A DNA stretch of 64,000 nucleotides from Latrodectus hesperus (lineage: Eukaryota; Arthropoda; Arachnida; Araneae; Theridiidae): assembly GCA_037975125.1 (NCBI GenBank), contig CM075857.1, forward strand, positions 22,236,822 through 22,300,821, written 5' to 3'. Below the pieces are notes generated by a model. That model was not told the origin of the DNA. It did not search any database and worked only from the letters and a program-made list of their open reading frames with translations. A program made the position numbers and the translations under genes. Position 1 is the stretch's first letter; every line of letters begins with the position of its first letter. Below, piece after piece: positions 62,133-64,000 of this stretch.

Positions 62133-62290
62133 TTTACCGTGGCCTAGCGGAAAGTCACCACTCTCTTTATGTGAGTCATAAAATCTCGGGTTCCATACCA
62201 GACACTGTTGAACAACGTGAGGTGCGAGTTGCTTTTCTGTCTGCACGTTTTTTTGGAATGGGTGCTTTTGAGCCTGTAAAACTTGTAAAT
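62133..62290 (+). repeat. tRNA-derived SINE-like sequence
   Basis: A-box-like TGGCCTAGCGGAAAG is followed by a B-box-like GGGTTCCATACC about 55 bases on, then a GC-richer body. No target duplication found. Confidence 0.45.
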
Positions 62291-62521
62291 ATTTAATTTG
62301 TATGTAGCTCACTGAAGAACAGTTGTGTAAAAGTGAACAAACAGTTCTAGTTTATGGACAATCTTATTAGTTTTATACAAGTTTAGCTACTAAGAACACA
62401 TAATGTTATTATAAAAGCGATAAATTATGTATTTTTTAATTTTTTTGCTATGTTGATAAATTATTTGTTTTCATCAGTTGCTGTTTTAATATTGGTATAT
62501 TTTCTTTCATTGAGGCAAAAA

Positions 62522-63039
<518 letters not shown>

Positions 63040-63255
63040 GGATTAATCCATTCAGTGCTATAAAGGGCGAAAGTGATGGCAACTTATACAGTGGAGCACC
63101 CAGTGGATATGCCAGCTTTGCTCCGAATAGTGAATGGATAGAGAAACTCACACGTAGAGAGAGAAAGGAACATCCGTGATTGAACCAGGATTCCAACCCG
63201 GGACCTATTGCTTCCAAGTTACGACCGCTAACCACTCCACCATCGATAGATAGCA
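63040..63255 (-). repeat. tRNA-derived SINE
   Basis: The minus strand has A-box-like TGGAGTGGTTAGCGG and B-box-like GGGTTGGAATCC, with a GC-richer body to the left. The element may lie within a Tc1 remnant. Target duplication not resolved. Confidence 0.6.
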
Positions 63256-63335
63256 AAAGACTTTAACAAAGAAAGAACGGAGATGCAATTAAAGACATTT
63301 GCTCTAAGTGCAAGTGAGTTTTTTCTTTGTGAAAT

Positions 63336-64000
63336 ATGACTAGAAGAAATCACCCTGACGATCTTGCACGGAAAGAATGATCAGAAAGCTTAAGGAGGGG
63401 TGTTCTGTGAGAAGAGTAGCTTAAGAGTTCGGCATCAAAGCAAAAAAATCTTTACAAAGCATAGGTACAGCTCTTAGAAAAGTTAGTCGTGGCCGCTCCA
63501 AGAAAACAACTGCCATGATAATTGATATATCACCCTGAAAGCGAAAAGAGAAGAAAACCAATCTGCAAGTGCCATTGCTCGCCATCAATGTGTAGCAACG
63601 GGGTAACAAGTGTCGCTGCTTACTGTGTCCACGCGATTTGGCAAAGGTGGTCTATTCACTCGAAGTCCTGAACGCTGCATTCCTTTGAAGGATGGTCATT
63701 GGGGCCACTGTTTAGAGTGGTGCAAGGAAAAACTAATCAATTACAGAATTACCTTATTTCATTAATTAAGACATCAAAAATCGGATATCTCATCAATTAA
63801 GTCATGTCATCTTTATGGATGAGAGTTATTTCAATGTCCCAAGTGATTCTCAATATCAGTTAATTTGGAGAGAGTGCAGGACATGGTCTCATTCCAGCAA
63901 CATTCCGGAAAGAGATCTTTGTGGAGATCCAAAAGTGTCATACATTATGCCGAACGGAAAGACTGGGCTTCATGTTTTCAACAAAGGTTTGATGACTGAC
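63336..64000 (+). pseudogene. Tc1-like transposase, degenerate, runs off the right edge
   Basis: ATG 63336 starts M-T-R-R-N-H-P-D-D-L-A-R-K-E and meets a stop at once. Further on: I-R-K-L-K-E-G-C-S-V-R-R type HTH, V-I-F-M-D-E-S-Y-F-N-V-P-S-D-S (first catalytic D) near 63810-63850, then W-R-E-C-R-T-W and K-V-S-Y-I-M-P-N-G-K-T-G-L-H-V near 63940. Frameshifts throughout; the C-terminal catalytic residues would lie beyond 64000. Confidence 0.75.

Overview
This window is nuclear DNA of an AT-rich animal genome, most likely an arthropod and probably an arachnid such as a spider. The organism call is an inference from the mobile-element set (Tc1/mariner, Tigger/pogo, Helitron, DUF4780-type LINEs, tRNA-derived SINEs) and from intron structure. 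There are no bacterial-type operons, no rRNA genes, and no tRNA genes other than the tRNA-like heads of SINEs.

The one convincing host gene is a split gene on the + strand, 18177 to about 34992 (possibly further), that I identify as the spindle assembly factor TPX2. Nine exons join in consistent phase into 378 codons. The N-terminus carries an Aurora-A-binding type motif (W-E-F-D-C-P...F..F followed by D-V-W-F). Its upstream region has a CRE and CCAAT box, and close to the ATG a reversed CCAAT, an AACGG Myb-type site and two CHR-type hexamers, the layout expected of a G2/M gene.

Almost everything else that is recognisable is transposon debris. Region 1-8.9 kb: a LINE reverse transcriptase remnant, a SINE split by a 2.1 kb Tigger element, SINE-like pieces, a 33-bp minisatellite, a SINE with clean target duplication, and a 1.6 kb mariner-type element with about 156-bp inverted repeats. 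Region 10-16.5 kb: a 1.05 kb Helitron derivative sitting inside an (AT)n tract, two Tc1-like remnants and a LINE remnant. Region 17.8-37.7 kb: TPX2, with a MITE, a 1.26 kb mariner relative, a Tc1 fragment and a SINE in its introns. Region 39-48.2 kb: a Tc1 half-copy, a Tc3-type deletion derivative, and a Tc1-like element (TA...TA, 41724-48193) split by a 5 kb LINE with a 13-bp target duplication. Region 50.6-52.2 kb: a 95-bp satellite with a trimeric (285 bp) higher-order pattern. Region 55-64 kb: another SINE, Tc1 remnants, LINE 3' ends, an internally deleted Tigger, and an internally deleted LINE that keeps both ends of the 5 kb LINE family. The remaining AT-rich stretches show no gene I can support.

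I did not find a clearly new multi-gene system. The most unusual items are the satellite higher-order array, the Helitron inside the microsatellite, the nested insertions with readable target duplications, the internally deleted LINE, and the TPX2 gene with its mitotic promoter signature and possible stop-containing exon.
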